A DNA stretch of 44,541 nucleotides from Priapulus caudatus (GCF_000485595.1 NW_014577091.1:23956-68496); one strand, 5' to 3'. Counted from the first letter of the stretch, positions 11,046 through 24,569 are shown. Numbers and translations are program-made. Notes: generated by a model from the letters alone, not told the origin.

Positions 11046-11937
11046 TAGATACTTAATAAAAACTAGCTATAGTTTAGTTAGATAGATAAATTACTTAGCT
11101 AACCTCAATGCAGACAACAATTCTACGCAATAACCTTTATAATAATGTGGCGTCCAGCAAACGCAAACGATAAACAATAATATACTAATGTTATAATAAT
11201 AAAATAATAATGTTGCAGTGTATAGATTCAAGCGACAGCTTTATAAGACATTGGCGGCGCCTAGCGGTTACTAATCTCTTCCGTGTGTAAACCGATTACC
11301 TATATCTAATTAACATTTATTATCGTTATGATATTGTTATTTGTGTTGTTGTATATGGATCAGCGGTGGTGAGCCTAGCGATTAGGTTATGTGCGAGTTT
11401 TAATGCGAACATCTTACAAGGGGCGGCTTCCCTGATGTCGGCGACAACTTCATAGATACTGGCGGCCCCTAGCGGTTATTCATCTCTTCCGCGTGGATCT
11501 CTGTCACTGATTTATATATAATAACACTATTATTTTTCTTACATTATTTCTAGCGTTATTATATATAGTAGAGTATATAACGCTACTGCGCATGCATTTA
11601 CACGCATTTATTACACACACGCATTTATTACACACACGCATTCCACGCATTTACACACACTATTATTTTTCTTACATTTTTTATTATTTTACTGCGCATG
11701 CATAACACGCATGCATTCATATATACTAGTTGCGAGTTGTGCGACGAGAGACGTAGAAGCGGTGGCTATATATACCTTGATGCGCGCAGTCAGCGTTTCC
11801 CCGCTCGTCGCTCCAGTCCTCGCAATGATTGATCAGGTCACAGTTCAGCTTTGCATCGATGCATTTGCCGTTGTCGCAGTGAAAGTCTCCGTAGAAGCAT
11901 TTTTTCGGATCTGAAAACATATTCGAGTGAAAATACG
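11045..11937. repeat. Duplicated segment Y carrying the intact LDLa exon
   Basis: Homologous to 28,800-29,865, with the same flanking GATA repeat on the left. Besides the LDLa exon it contains an internal partial duplication: a GGCGGCGCCTAGCGGTTACT-like stretch at about 11,253 recurs at about 11,460. It also has repeated CGCATTTA/ACACACGC words at 11.59-11.71 kb. Confidence 0.8.
11776..11910 (-). CDS. Intact LDLa exon (displaced copy of exon 4)
   Basis: The acceptor is TATGTTTTCAG, the donor CAAG then GTATAT, length 135 bp, phase 1 in and phase 1 out. It encodes one complete LDL-receptor class A module with six cysteines: C-FYGDFH-C-DNGK-C-IDAKLN-C-DLINH-C-EDWSDERGNAD-C. The Ca2+-cage residues include the Asp after the fourth Cys and the C-x-D-x-S-D-E box. 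In the full protein it would occupy about residues 177-220. Entry completes Asp with exon 3's leftover G, and exit completes Ala with exon 5. It therefore fits the gene at 24.7-40.2 kb perfectly but sits 13 kb beyond that gene's stop codon, inside a segment homologous to 28.8-29.87 kb. I read it as the correct sequence of exon 4 on a misplaced contig or second allele. Confidence 0.85.
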
Positions 11938-12870
11938 GCGACCGATTCTTGATCGACCAATGTGGTCATCTGTTAGCATCGCGATGATGTATATATATCA
12001 AGGCCATTTTTGTCAATTTGTGTGAGATATTGTATCACCATGTAAGCTAAACATTATGCCTTCTCAAATAAATGCAAATACGACATAATACAGTAAATGG
12101 CAAAGGCATGTATTGACAACAGATATTTTTAGAAATCCGGGGTCGATAATCTACACCACCGTTATACCAATTCATTATAAACCAGGTCGATCTGTTGCTC
12201 AGAATTACAGACACCTAATACACCATGGTTTATTTACAAACAATATTCACCTGCGTAGTAAATGAAGCTCTTATATTCTAAAGTTGTCATTTATTGCGTT
12301 TCTGACCACCAAAAATAAACTTTCTGCGTGTTCATATAAAATGTACTTTTCGATTCACGTTCGAGCTTCTTATGGATCCTATTCGTCTATGTATCGCAAT
12401 AAATCATACAGCGTGGGCAATATACTTTGCATGGGACCCTTGCTGATACAGCGTTATAGTTTATATAACTATCTAAACAACCACGGACAATTGACAATAG
12501 GCCTATATTAAAACAATTTCAGACGTATATCGTGTATGTATAACCATATCGGACAAAAGATGCCTATTTCTCTAACAATACTGAAAAGTTGAAACTACGA
12601 CAGCATTCTCTATGATTTTGTTTGTGGATGTTACGTTATTTTGTCTTCTTCTACTTTTCTTGTTGACGTTCTTTGTAAAAGCAGTAGTTAAAGCGAAGCA
12701 TGCCCTCTGCTGAGAAAATATTTGGTGTGGCCCCCGCCAAGATGAGTTATTAACTACAGAACTCCATTTACATGCTTAGAATACATGAGCGAGCGCCATT
12801 TTAGTGCTATTATCACAAGCCGTTCTAAACTACCCTTACAGATTGTGCAAAAATTCCCAAATTTGACACT
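11938..12870. repeat. Duplicated non-coding segment X', second copy
   Basis: Second copy of 8,410-9,365, with many small indels. It abuts the LDLa-exon segment abruptly at about 11,937, a junction not found in the other copy of that exon at 29.85 kb. No gene is seen in it. Confidence 0.85.
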
Positions 12871-12874
12871 CCAT

Positions 12875-13310
12875 AGCAAACACCAAACAAAACACACCAC
12901 ACACACAGACACAGCAACGACAGATGCTCCGTCGGCCCAGTGCACCCCATCAAGAGCAAGGCGACGAAGAACACACACACACACAACCATGCCTTCAGCG
13001 CTAATCGGCGAACAGTGAGAGTACGACTAGCCCTACCCCCACCCCCCCCCCGGCCATCAAGCAAAAAAGCTCCAAAACGACACATAGTTGTCTCTCCCCA
13101 CACACCCAAGCAACCCCCCCCACACACACACCCCAGACACCCCCACACACAGCATACCTTACGTCTCACACCACACACACACTAACCGACGCGTCCGCCC
13201 GGGCCGCACGGACACACAGCACAACAGGCACCGCGCGCGCACACGCACGCACTGCACGACAACGCGCACCCACCACACACAACAGCGAGCGGAGGCTGTC
13301 TCACTAGCAC
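12875..13310. repeat. CA-rich, GC-rich low-complexity tract
   Basis: Interrupted CA repeats with C-runs and GCGC words. No coding exon is recognised. Confidence 0.75.
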
Positions 13311-15050
13311 AATAGACAATATCGCGTCAACTGTTTCCTACGATGCGGACTCGATAGACGAGGTCTGGCCGACTCCGGAGACCAGCGGGCGCAGCGAAGC
13401 GCGAGAGAGGGAGGGAGTAGGCAGCAGGCAGGCGAGGCAGAGGGGTGGGGGGGCCGAAAGCCGGCTTTCCTTTCCCTCGTTAGTCCACGATCACACAGCA
13501 GCCAATCAGCATCCAACACACAACCACAGCACGAGCCGTCAGCCAGGCCGCTTGAAGAGCGCGTCGACGGCAAACACATGCAATCCCATTATCTCCGCCC
13601 AACAACGACCAACATTCGCCACACATCCCTGCATAGCAGTAAGCGACCCAAAGCCACTGGTTGTGAGCTGCGGTATGTCCAAGCCGAGCACACCAATAGC
13701 CCGAGTTCAAGAAGTACCGAGTAGGCGAACCACGACGTCACCATAAGCAGCACAACTAACAACGACGAGAACACAGATAAGATAGAAATGTATGGTTATT
13801 GAACGTAAACCACAAACACGTCGTAAGTAAAATACCACCACGTATATACACAGCAAACACACAGAATTGTCACAACATTGTACAAGCAAACAAATATACT
13901 CATACATAGTAAACACACTAGCATATGTTCAATAATAATAACCAGCTCACATAACATACCAATACGACTATGTTTGTTTATATGTATAAGCCACGAATGA
14001 GATGGAAAATTTTAAACCTCTGTCAGCCGAACTCAGTATAGATCATCAGGGGCGGCAACTAAGGGCAAGGACGGCGTCATGTCGCAGTGCCGCTGCTTCT
14101 CCTCCACAAGCCAACTCGCTCTCCAACGCAAACGCTCCCGCGTTAACGTAACGCTGTGTGTGGTGTGCGTGTGCTGTGGCTGGTCCGTGTCCTGCTATTG
14201 TGATGTCGCCGCATGCACACTCACACGCGGCCCAAGTGCACAGTCGTGCCGCCTCCTCTCGACAATGCACATGGGCACCCGCTCGCGATGCCGCAACAAC
14301 ACACATGCACAGGCGAGTGAGAGTAACCATCATCAGCTACTTGCAACAACCGGACAATCATATGTACCGTAGGGCCGGACAACTTATCGGCGCACCGGCC
14401 ATTTTCCCACTTACTTGTCCGCCCTGCGTCTTTGCGTGCAGCAGTGCACCGATGACGCACTGGGTGTTCGTGATAAATTAACACTAACACCGCACCACAC
14501 TAGTAAAAAAAGACTCAAACAAGATGGACAACACACCACGCGCCGGCGCATCAATTAATAAGCTCCACGTTGAACGCACAGACAATGCACACTCCTAAAT
14601 AAAATCCCATTTTTCAACTAACGCAGCGCCGCATCACTCATAGCGAACAACGACGCATGACAGATCGCCGCTGGGCCCGCGAACACAGGCCGCTGCCAGG
14701 GGGCGCTCACCCCCATCCACCAGGATACCCGCCGAATACCACCTTGGCCACCGAGTGACCTGCGAGGAATCACCTGCCCCCCACATTCCGCGTGCGCGCT
14801 TGTCGTTCGCCCCCGCTCACGTCTTCCGGAGGCGCGTCCGGTTATCGCGCCATAGAGCTTTGGACATTTTGCGAAGACCTGCGTGCTTCGTCGGCTGACT
14901 GGGGTCCACTGGCCAAGCGGTAGTGTTGTCGGCCTTCATGCGCGGGCGTGGCCCGACGGCGGGTGGTGGGAAGACGAAGAGACAGACGCGAGAATTCGGT
15001 GAGTCAGGAAGTTTTTATTTGGCGCGGACACAAAATAAATATGTGGGGGG
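13310..15050. other. GC- and CpG-richer block without a recognised gene
   Basis: Base composition differs from the AT-rich surroundings, especially at 13.33-13.72 and 14.64-14.96 kb. Open frames exist on both strands, but none shows a domain or a convincing splice pattern. A TGGCCAAGCGGTAG word at about 14,911 resembles a tRNA A box, but no tRNA follows. Confidence 0.5.
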
Positions 15051-15240
15051 AAGAAGCAGGCGAGAACAAAGAGAGATGGCGCGAGAGAAGCGAGCGAGAA
15101 AAGAGAGAGAGAGAACCGCGGAGAGAGAGATTCGGGACGCAAAGCCACCCAGGCGAGCGAGAACGAGGAGCCATACAAAAGAGACGAGAGAGCGAGGACG
15201 AGAAGAGCACAGGACAAAGCCACCACCAAAACCGCTATAG
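15050..15240. repeat. GA-rich low-complexity tract
   Basis: Purine-rich plus strand with CGAGA words. The frames across it are compositional artefacts. Confidence 0.7.
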
Positions 15241-15609
15241 CAACGCTAAGCGATCCCTGTCCAGAACGCACGCACGCACACAGAGTGCGCCACTTGAAAC
15301 ACATATATATAACTCACAAAATTAATAGACCACATAGATCGGGTCTAGCATCCCGAACGACTATTTAAATTCAATTTCCGGTCACAGACAAAACCAAACA
15401 ATCTCTCACCAGGCAATTATCGGGCCGCCATCTTTTCTTGCCTGCCCACCGCAAACTTCCACGACGTCCAACCGAAGAAGCAGCTTGCTTTGCCGTTCTA
15501 TTTTCTCGAAAAGGAATCAGGGCCCGGAATAATCATTTGAACCCATCCCTCAAACACGTGTCAAACATATCAATAAATATTAATAATTAAATATAATAAT
15601 TAATCATTA

Positions 15610-17625
15610 ACGAGATGCCGGAGTGCGAAGCAGGGCTCTTAATCTGGCTGTCTGTGTTCTGCTGATAAATGCATTCTGTGCTAGGCAAGCAGCGTCTTAT
15701 ACTCATTAAGTCTTCTATTATTCTTCGTTGTTGACTTCGAGCCCCGTTCGAACCCAAATATATTCAGCTAACAATTTCTTTACCGCACGGCACTAAAATC
15801 TCATGGACTTAATTCTAATAACAGAGCAACAATTAATATACAATTGGCAATCTAACAAGAATGAATGATGCATGTGGACGTTGACCATAAAAGATTTCAC
15901 CATATGAGCAGGATCCATCCAAGTTTAATGTACCCCCGAGGGGCGGGGGGTCCATTTCCTCTCCCACCTCCTCCCACGCGTCCACCCCTCCCTCACCCCC
16001 TCCTCTGCCTCTTACTCCACGACTCCGTCGCCACTGTCGCCGTCCCACTTCACTCCGGGCATTGCCCTCTGGCCACTGTCGCACCGAACCTCGATCACGC
16101 GCCCGATTCTCCTCCACCTGGCTCTGTCGACCGATCCCTCGGCGCCCCTGCCTCGCGCGCGGCCGGCGGGCGCTTCGGCCCATCCCGAGGGCCGTAGCCC
16201 CCGGATTGCACAGTCGCGCCCATCGGGCCACACCGAAGAAGAAGGAGGAAGAGAAGAGCAAAAAGAGAGCGAAAAGAGAGAGAAAGAGAGAGGAAAGGAG
16301 AGCAGAAGGAAAGAGAAGAGAGAGAGCGAGAGAGAGAGAACAAGAGAGAGAAAGAGAAAGCAAGAGAGAGAGAGGTAGACGCAGACCCACGAGACACTAA
16401 TCATCTACCGGAGGTACGCCACCATCACACACCCAACACGCAGCACCACACACAACACATACATCCACAACATCCGTTTCCAGCCTGACGCCACACACCA
16501 CATCACAGCAAAGATTACACACCAGGTCCTCCATACACACTACACATACCATACACACCCAGTATCGGTGAGCCGAGTGTCGCTGTCCACCGTCCTCAAT
16601 CACACTAAAACATCATACGCATTCCACATACATTACACACCTCCCTTTATGCGGTAAATAGACTGGTCCTCTCTCTCTCCTTAATTATATAAAATTAAAA
16701 AATAAAACCAGCAACAGATGTCCTTTACTGCCCCCAGCCCTCAATAATACTACTCCGTTCCTATGCCCCTGAGTGACAGCCATAGAAATCAATACAATCA
16801 TCAAATAAAAACAAAGACCAAGTGGTCTATCAAGACGGGTATCCCCCATATGGTAACCAGGCTCTCATCACATCCTAGCACTAAACTGCCCCCGAGTCAA
16901 AAATTGGATACTCACCAAGGGCCATAGCTGACAGATATAGATGCTTAAGCGATATCAAGATGAAAAGTAAAATATACAACTCACATCTATGGAGGTCCCT
17001 ACTATTTATTATTTAGTCGTTTAACAAATATAGCATGAAAAAGAATCTCAATCTTAAACTGAGCCTATAGTGTGGCCCACACCCGCACCCAGATGGTGGC
17101 GCTGCAAGTGTAGACACAAATCCACAACATACATCAAAGATGGCAATCGCCATTGCTTGGAGATACCCCTAACAGCTCCTGGGGAGTTGCTGAAACCACA
17201 CAAACTACGACACCACCCCAGGGTAAAATCCACAAGGTAAGTACTAATTTGTTCAGGAGGCGATGAATTTTGCTACAGCTGTGAGTTAGCCACATGTGCA
17301 TCTGCAGGGTTGCGTCCAGGCAATACAATTATGTATTAGAATAGCTGCAAAAGGTCCGACTTGGTAGCGACATGCCTAGTGAGGCATTCCCACGCTGAAG
17401 TTAAATCCATAATTTGGCCCTACCACAACCCCTGCTGAAAGAATCTATGGTTCAACAGAACTGATGAAAACCTCCCAGGTGAACTAATTTCTTCTTCAGG
17501 AAGTGCTGAGCGTAAAAGCATCTTCTGACAAAAAAAACCCCCCCCCTACAACGAGATTAGCAAACAGACTGCTTTAGAAAATAATCCTAGTTAAGGGAGC
17601 GTAACACCTAAATCATTATATTTAA
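15610..17625. repeat. Segment Z' interrupted by about 1.45 kb
   Basis: The outer parts (15,612-15,800 and 17,280-17,620) match 1,560-1,930. The interior holds a GC-rich block (15.93-16.23 kb), a GA-rich tract (16.24-16.38 kb), CA-rich sequence (16.4-16.64 kb) and unrecognised sequence (16.65-17.25 kb) with no visible terminal repeats or gene. Confidence 0.5.
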
Positions 17626-19452
17626 GTGTTTTCACCATATCTCAATTAAGAACACTATTAAAATAGTGCCTTTATGAACGACCAAATAAATCCTCCGCCG
17701 TATGGCGAGAATTCGAAAATAGAGTTGGTGACACCCTCACAATTTCCAAAAATTTGGGAAATGTACATTGCGTTGCAAACCTCAAAGCACTGGTTAAATT
17801 TCAATATGCTTCTCAATTGTTCCTTCACACCTGCCCACAGATGCTACCATACAACGATACCCACCGACGAGCGCCTTAAAATTGATAAGTTGCGTCGGCG
17901 CGTTGTAAGGACAAAACCAACATTTGGGTGTTTACATAACCGATCTGCTAGTATATGGGATCGAGGGGAGGAGGAGGAGTAGGGGCGGGGCTGCGACGCG
18001 TGTGTCAAGACTGACACGTAAACGTTTCGGCGACCTTGCACACGTCACATGATTTCATCCCTTTGATGCAGTTCCAATAATAATCGATCTATGATAACAT
18101 ATCACCTTAGGTAAAACACGCACATGGATAGGGCTTCGCCATGCATGCACAGCATCAATCTCATCATCTAATAAATACCAATAGTGTTATACTATACTAC
18201 AGTTATGAGCCAGCGATGACATGATAAGACTCGGCTTCGCAACACGTAGAATCACAACTCTCAGCTCACCTCGCCACTTTATACCCCAGCCTGTACACAT
18301 ATTTTTTCGCGACGATACCGCAATCTATTATTTCATACACGAAAACGTGCATGCAAAAATGTAGCTTTTACCCACTTTTTTCTTGTTATTAGAATTAATA
18401 ATTCCAATCATCATGGCGCGCCGCTCTATCCGTACATTCTTTTGTGGGGGTCGTCATTAGTCGCAGGGGTCTACGAGTCCGCCAACAATGACCCAAGTAT
18501 AGTGCGTCCAATCTGCGTCACATATTCTAAGATTGCAAACTCACTTGGTTTGAGGAAGCGTGGGTTTTGGTTCGTGCAATCCGCTATGCGTGTCCGCGCA
18601 AAAAAGAACGCGGAGCATCGTTTTCGTCAGTCCCTCTATTAAATATAATCGAAATGTTCGTAGCTGCAGTGTGGAGGGGCTCCCATTTCCCCATCGGGGT
18701 ATTCAGAAATTGCAATATGACTCAAATTACCGTATTAGATGATGAAGCTAAAATAACTTAAGAGGCATAACATGCGTTCTCGCCTCAGGCTTCGCGCCAC
18801 ACTTCACGACCGCCTACAATAGCGGATAGAAAAGGTTTTTTGCTGCACTCAATATTGTGGCGGCAGTTCAATTGTGACAAGGAACGTGCATTCAGTTATA
18901 ACAAGTCATGAGCACAATAGAAAAGATCTTAATATACTTATAATAAGTTAATATATTTTAATTGAAATACATATAATCTATATATGCTTAATGAATGAGA
19001 GCGATTTATGGTAGTAAACGTAACACGTTTAGAGTAATGACGATAATCCGCGCATCAGAAGTTTCGCCCTTTAACTTGTTCTTTAACAAGAGATGGCGCC
19101 TGTCAGGCTAGAACGCAAAAACCATAGACTGAACACGTCAGCAGACTGCTCAACTGACTTGTCGGCAGATAGAAGACCATGACGACGATTAGTGAGGACA
19201 ATCGCTGCTCGCTGCCACCTCTAGCGATTGTACAATTCTGCGCCAGCAAATCAACAACCAATATGACTTGTGCACTATTACTCCCTGCTCATTCTTCCCA
19301 TGATCGATTTTATCAAATTAGTCTATTGCTGATGATGAGATGACGAGGACAGACCGACGACGACGAAGATGATTCATGCTTATGCTGCTCGCTGCGTGAT
19401 GATGATGATAATTAATAATAATACCTGAATGCGTGCGCCATCGTCATTCTAG

Positions 19453-19652
19453 TCAAGACTCGGGCGTAGTATACACTTGACCTTGATCAATGATAGACCT
19501 TAACGCTACAGAAGGGGAGTCTATGGTGGTTGCGAGTTTTGACGGACCTGGCTTCCTAGTGATTGGTTTTTGTTGCTTAACTAGCGACTTAGAGGTCGCG
19601 TTGACGTTCTGCTCCCCAAATTCGGTTTTTTAGTGTTTGTAGTTATTTGGCC
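19453..19652 (-). pseudogene. Broken copy of exon 6 (terminal exon)
   Basis: This is homologous to 24875-24682. The acceptor (CTTTGCAG) and the final GAGTCTTGA-like end can be recognised, but insertions and deletions shift the frame, so no continuous tail can be read. Its spacing from the broken exon 5 copy matches that of the intact pair, so the whole segment was copied together. Confidence 0.75.
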
Positions 19653-19997
19653 CTGCAAAGATTGCCGTCCATTTGAAGGTCTATACATCTCTTCACTCCA
19701 TTTCGCCGCATAAAAGTGTATTTAGTTATAAAAGTGACGCAAGCGTGGCGTACCGTGACTAAACGCAAATCAATCGGATTACATATGTGCATAATAAATT
19801 ATTTTTAGCATGACCACGCGCTAGGTATTCTAAATATAGGTAAAGTACACGCTTGTTATCGACGTGTGTAATCTCTTATCGGTAACTGCAAGTGTGGAAA
19901 CTGTTTTTCAATCATATGCCTCAGAGGATAGATCATTTGTCCCCACCGTGGATAACAAGGATGCTCTCGTATCCGCCACGAAATCGAAGAAACGTAC

Positions 19998-20197
19998 GCT
20001 ATTTCCGCGCGGAATTTTTCTAGTGTTTCCGCCCGACGTGACTGTTGGCTGAGGATCGGACAGCCGGGCCTCCCGTCAGCGCGGCGGCGGCACAGCAAGG
20101 CCACGACGTACACCACTGATGGCCCCGGAGAACAGCGATAGAACATGCCGACGATTGGCGATGATGTACCTGTTTGTCGGCCTGCGTTTGTAGCAAG
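19998..20197 (-). pseudogene. Broken copy of exon 5 (transmembrane exon)
   Basis: This is homologous to 25373-25185. The acceptor region is kept (ACTTTCTAG instead of ATTTCAG), but multiple small insertions disrupt the membrane span and tail frame, and the length is about 200 instead of 189 bp. The donor reads GTACGT instead of GTAAGT. It belongs to the redundant 17.8-22.8 kb copy and is probably an allele or uncorrected assembly duplicate, not a functional paralogue. Confidence 0.75.
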
Positions 20198-22790
20198 CTA
20201 GAAAGTATCCAAAGAAAGTGCTGCGCGGCGTGAGTAGTCGAGAGATCATCGTCATGAAGATGAATTGACTATTAGTCATCGATTCATCGAATATGAAATT
20301 AAGGCGTCGTTCGGGGCAATTTTGCAAGCTTGGTTAACGATGTAGTGAGGATGAGGATTAAGTTTAATTTAAAATAAATCAGTTTCCCTGAGCAACTGAA
20401 GGTGAAACCATGAATCGGTGCCTTTGTCAAGACACGTCAGCACGCAACACCACGACACACGCCCACTGCACACACTCATCGCTCGAGCCGCTAGCACAAA
20501 AATACATACACACATAAGGCGACGCACACAGTCATACCCACAACGCACACAGCGCACGCGCACGAGCACAACAGATACATGCAGCATACGCAGCGACAAC
20601 GCAGCACCACGCACCGCAGAACGCAATGTGGCGTTGATTAGCCTGATGGGTGTCTGGTTCAAACGTGTACAAAAACGTATTTTTTTGCTGTCACGTATTT
20701 TTAGTTTGGTTTAAATTGACTGTCCAACTAGCTGTAGGCTTCATATTAGCGATTAGTTGAGATGATGTGCCCTGTGTCCTAAGCCAATAACCAGCCGCAA
20801 ATTAAGCCAATAAATCGCAGTACCTCTCGCGCGGCAATGAATAAGAGAACACGGATGAAAGTTGCCTCACACAGTAGACTGAATCTGTCAGCGTGACATT
20901 ATCATGGTTTTCTAACTACTAGTTGTAACAAAGCCGTCGATTATCAATCATTATCAGGCGTGCCAAATAATACGCATGTGGTTGAGCATACTAGTGGCTT
21001 AGCAAATGCAATCACACGTTATGGGTACGTTTTATGAAATTACATACCGTGAACGTAGGGACAGCGCGACGCGCACAATTGGAGAGGTTAAGATCGGGAA
21101 GGGGGCAGACACCACACACACAGTGCAGAGCCAATGATGTGCAGGATAGGGCGCACATGGGCACACAACACACCACACACAGATCCCAGGCGGCACAAGG
21201 AAACAGGGGGCAATGGCGCAACGTATTCCCGGTTTCGATTTTTAGGTGTCGGATCCGGGTGAACCCCAGGGAGAGCGAGCGGCATGATCATCGCAACACA
21301 CAACCGCCGCCTGCCGCGCCACCGCCACGCACGCCACGCACCGACCGCAACGCAGCCGCCACAGACACACATGACAACTACTCATCTGTGTGCCGCTTCA
21401 CTCCCGCGCACAGAACTATATACGACCCACAATGGCGGAATAGGCACCGAATCATTGCAGCATAGCCCACCAGCCATAAATAACATTCAAAACTCTGTAA
21501 TTTGGTTAGATTGAGCCATTTATCGAACGCAAACGAAAGAAAAACACAAATGCTCGGTCATGGTGCGTCAGCGCTAGCAAGATCCACTGCAGTTTCCCAG
21601 GAGTGTTCAGCCGGACTCAGCATGTGGGGGCACGGCACGCATTGTGTGGGGCGCCCTATAGTCTGTATTTTCTGCATTTCATTCTTGCAAATTCAGAGGT
21701 TTTTCATCGTGTTTCACGAATTTAAATGTCACTTTCGATAGGCGAGAATACTGACCGTTACAGCCAACAGTCTCTGTTGGTCATCGTCGGCTTCTCTATT
21801 GATTTTTAATATCAACTTGAGTTTTTAAAAAATGACTTCACTCGCTACAATTCGAGAGCATCAATGAAAGATACGATTCTCAGAGCGAAGGAGAGTGGAA
21901 AGTGTCCTTGTTAGCTGAACAGCGGAAATTCAGTCAGAGAAACAGCATGGAAACGCATCACTGCACGTTACCATGACTAAGAATTTTTGTGGATCAATTA
22001 CGGCAAGTTTGTAACATTTTAGATTCTCTAAATGGGGGGACGCGCCAAATTGTGGGGGCCGGGCACGTGCCCTGTTGCCCCCTTAATTCCGCTAGTGGCG
22101 TGTTGGTCGTCCAGCCATGTAGCGGAAGCGAGGGACTGCACGGATAGATTCAACACGTCACTAACCCCAAGGGCAACTGTAGAGTGGGAAGTAATCCGGC
22201 CAGAGCGAGCAATCCACCGAAAATGGCCCATAACAAAATCCTTCTCTCTCTCAGGAATCAAACGAATTGAAATAAGTAATACCTTACGTGACAAAACACC
22301 ACGCGCACTTCTACCGAAAGGCAGGCTCTGTTGGCGCTTAGCGTAACACGGTTGTCTCAAGTATCTGCGGCCGATAGTGATGGTGCTGTACGTTGTGTGT
22401 AATAGGTACTACATATATATGTAACCTAAAGGTACATATATGTATACACAGAAGGTACATATACGTATACACAAAGGTGTATCAGAGCGGTACTACAAGA
22501 TATGCTGTATACCTCTAAGCCCTACCCTAACATACCCGTCATATAAAAAATATAGAATCATAATTACTATAAAACAACGTAATAACTCACCTCAAATAGT
22601 GCAATGCAGTAGGTACTGATACACAACGACCCTATCATGCAACGTGTATATATAGGAAGTTGTCGTTAACCAACTAGCGTAGGCACAGAAAAAGCCATGT
22701 CGGGCGAAACCGGTCGCTAGAGTGGGGGCCCCGCCGACAGGACCGGGGTGGTAGCAAAGGGTAACAAGTGGCTAGTGTGCCGCAGCAGTC

Positions 22791-22815
22791 NNNNNNNNNN
22801 NNNNNNNNNNNNNNN

Positions 22816-22893
<78 letters not shown>

Positions 22894-22912
22894 ACACACA
22901 CACACACACACA
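22791..22912. repeat. Assembly gap (25 N) followed by CA microsatellite
   Basis: N at 22791-22815, then an almost pure CA run to about 22,912. It marks the boundary between the two large duplicate segments. Confidence 0.97.
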
Positions 22913-24339
22913 GTTGGTATATAATAGGAATTCAAGCTATATAATAATTTCCACACTTAATACTTGGTAAATGATAACCTCTGACGTATTTTTGATTGCT
23001 GAGAAGATCTATCGAAACAACCATACGAACATTAGAAAAACACACTTAATATTTATAGCAAATAATTATAGAAACTATAGTTTTATACAATCACAACGTA
23101 GCGATCTATAGTTGGTCACTCAAATTTGGAATGTTTGGTTTTGAACCTCACACCTGGTTAATTTCAATATGCTTCTAATGTTCTAAACCTCCACAGATGC
23201 TACCATAACGATACCACCACGAGCGCCTTAAAATTGAATAAGTTGCGTCGCGTTAAGGACAAAACAAACATTGGGTGTTTACATAACTGATCTGCTAGTA
23301 TATGGGTGATTTTAATACGTTGGATACGCTGCACGCGTTGTCAAGACTACACGTAAGTTTCGCCTTGCAACACGTCACATCATTTCATGCCCTTTGATCA
23401 GTTTCCATAATAATAGATTATGATAAATATATTATTATAAACACGCACACATGCATGCACAGACAATATATATCTATAAATAAATAGTTATATATATACA
23501 GTTATAAGCGATGAATGATAAAATCGTTAAAAGTAAAACACGCTCAGTTCACCGATTTATACCCCCGTAAATATTTTTTCGCGTACGATACGCGCAATAC
23601 TATTATTTCATACACAACGTGCTCAAAAAATGTAGTTTTACCATTTTTTATTGTTATTAGAATTAGATTTCCAACATTCATGCGCGCCCTCTAACCGGTA
23701 AAATTTTTTGTGGGGGCGTCATTAGTCGCAGGAGGTCTACGAGTCCCCAACATGACCCTAAGTATGTGCGTCCAATGCGTCACATATTCTAAATTGCAAA
23801 CTCACTTGGTTTGAGAAGCGTGGGTTTGGTTCGTGCATCCGATATGCCGTGTCCGCAAAAAAGAACGGAGCATCGTTCGTCAGTCCCTATATTCATATGT
23901 CGAATGTTCGTAGCTCAGTGTGGAGGGGGCTCCCCATTTCACCATCGGGGTATCAGAAAATTGCAATATGAACTCTAAATTACCATTAGATGATGAAGCT
24001 AAAATAACTTAAGAGGCACAGCGTTCTCTCAGGCTTCGCGCACACTTCACGACCGCTACAATCACTTAGAAAATGTTTTTTGCTGCACTCAAATATTTCG
24101 CGAGTTCATTGGGCAAAACGTGCATTCAATTATCAAATCGCAACCTCATGAGCACAATAGCAGTATCAAATATACTTAATTATATTAAATTAGATATTTC
24201 TAATCTAATATAATTAATATATTTAATTAAAATACATATAATTATATATCTTAATGTAATTACACATTATGGTAGTAAACGTAACACGTTTAGAGTAATA
24301 CGAATATCCGCGCTCAAGTTTCGCCCTTTAATTGTTCTT

Positions 24340-24360
24340 TAACAACAGATGGCGCTGTCA
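24340..24360 (+). promoter_or_regulatory. CTCF-like site downstream of the gene
   Basis: TAACAACAGATGGCGCTGTC plus one further base (A) is identical to the minus strand of 40429-40449. AGATGGC(G) is the core of CTCF-type sites, but the first bases depart from the consensus. The other copy (about 19,085) is altered by indels. Confidence 0.35.
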
Positions 24361-24569
24361 GGCTAGAACAGCAAACCATAGACTGAACACGTCAGCAGCT
24401 GCTAACGACTTGTCGCAGATAGGAAGACATGACGACGATTAGTGAGGACATCGCCGCTCGCCTGCCAACTCTAGCATTGTACAATCTGCGCAGAAATAAA
24501 AACCAATATGAGTGTGCACTATTATCTGCTCTTCCCTGATCGATTTTTCAAATTAGTTTGCTGATGATG

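Larger units (their letters stand above)
17790..22790. repeat. Segment A of a large direct duplication (indel-rich copy)
   Basis: Same order of landmarks as 23,150-27,090, with dense single-base and short indels and extra inserted stretches. It ends at an N gap with the same sequence (AACAAGTGGCTAGTGTGCC) that ends segment B. The only coding homology is the two broken exons listed separately. Confidence 0.85.

Noticed and set aside
11711-11914. 67-codon plus-strand frame over the LDLa exon
   Set aside because: It is the antisense shadow of the LDLa exon.
14900-14960. Possible tRNA gene (TGGCCAAGCGGTAG word)
   Set aside because: No B box, no cloverleaf arms and no acceptor stem pairing could be found.
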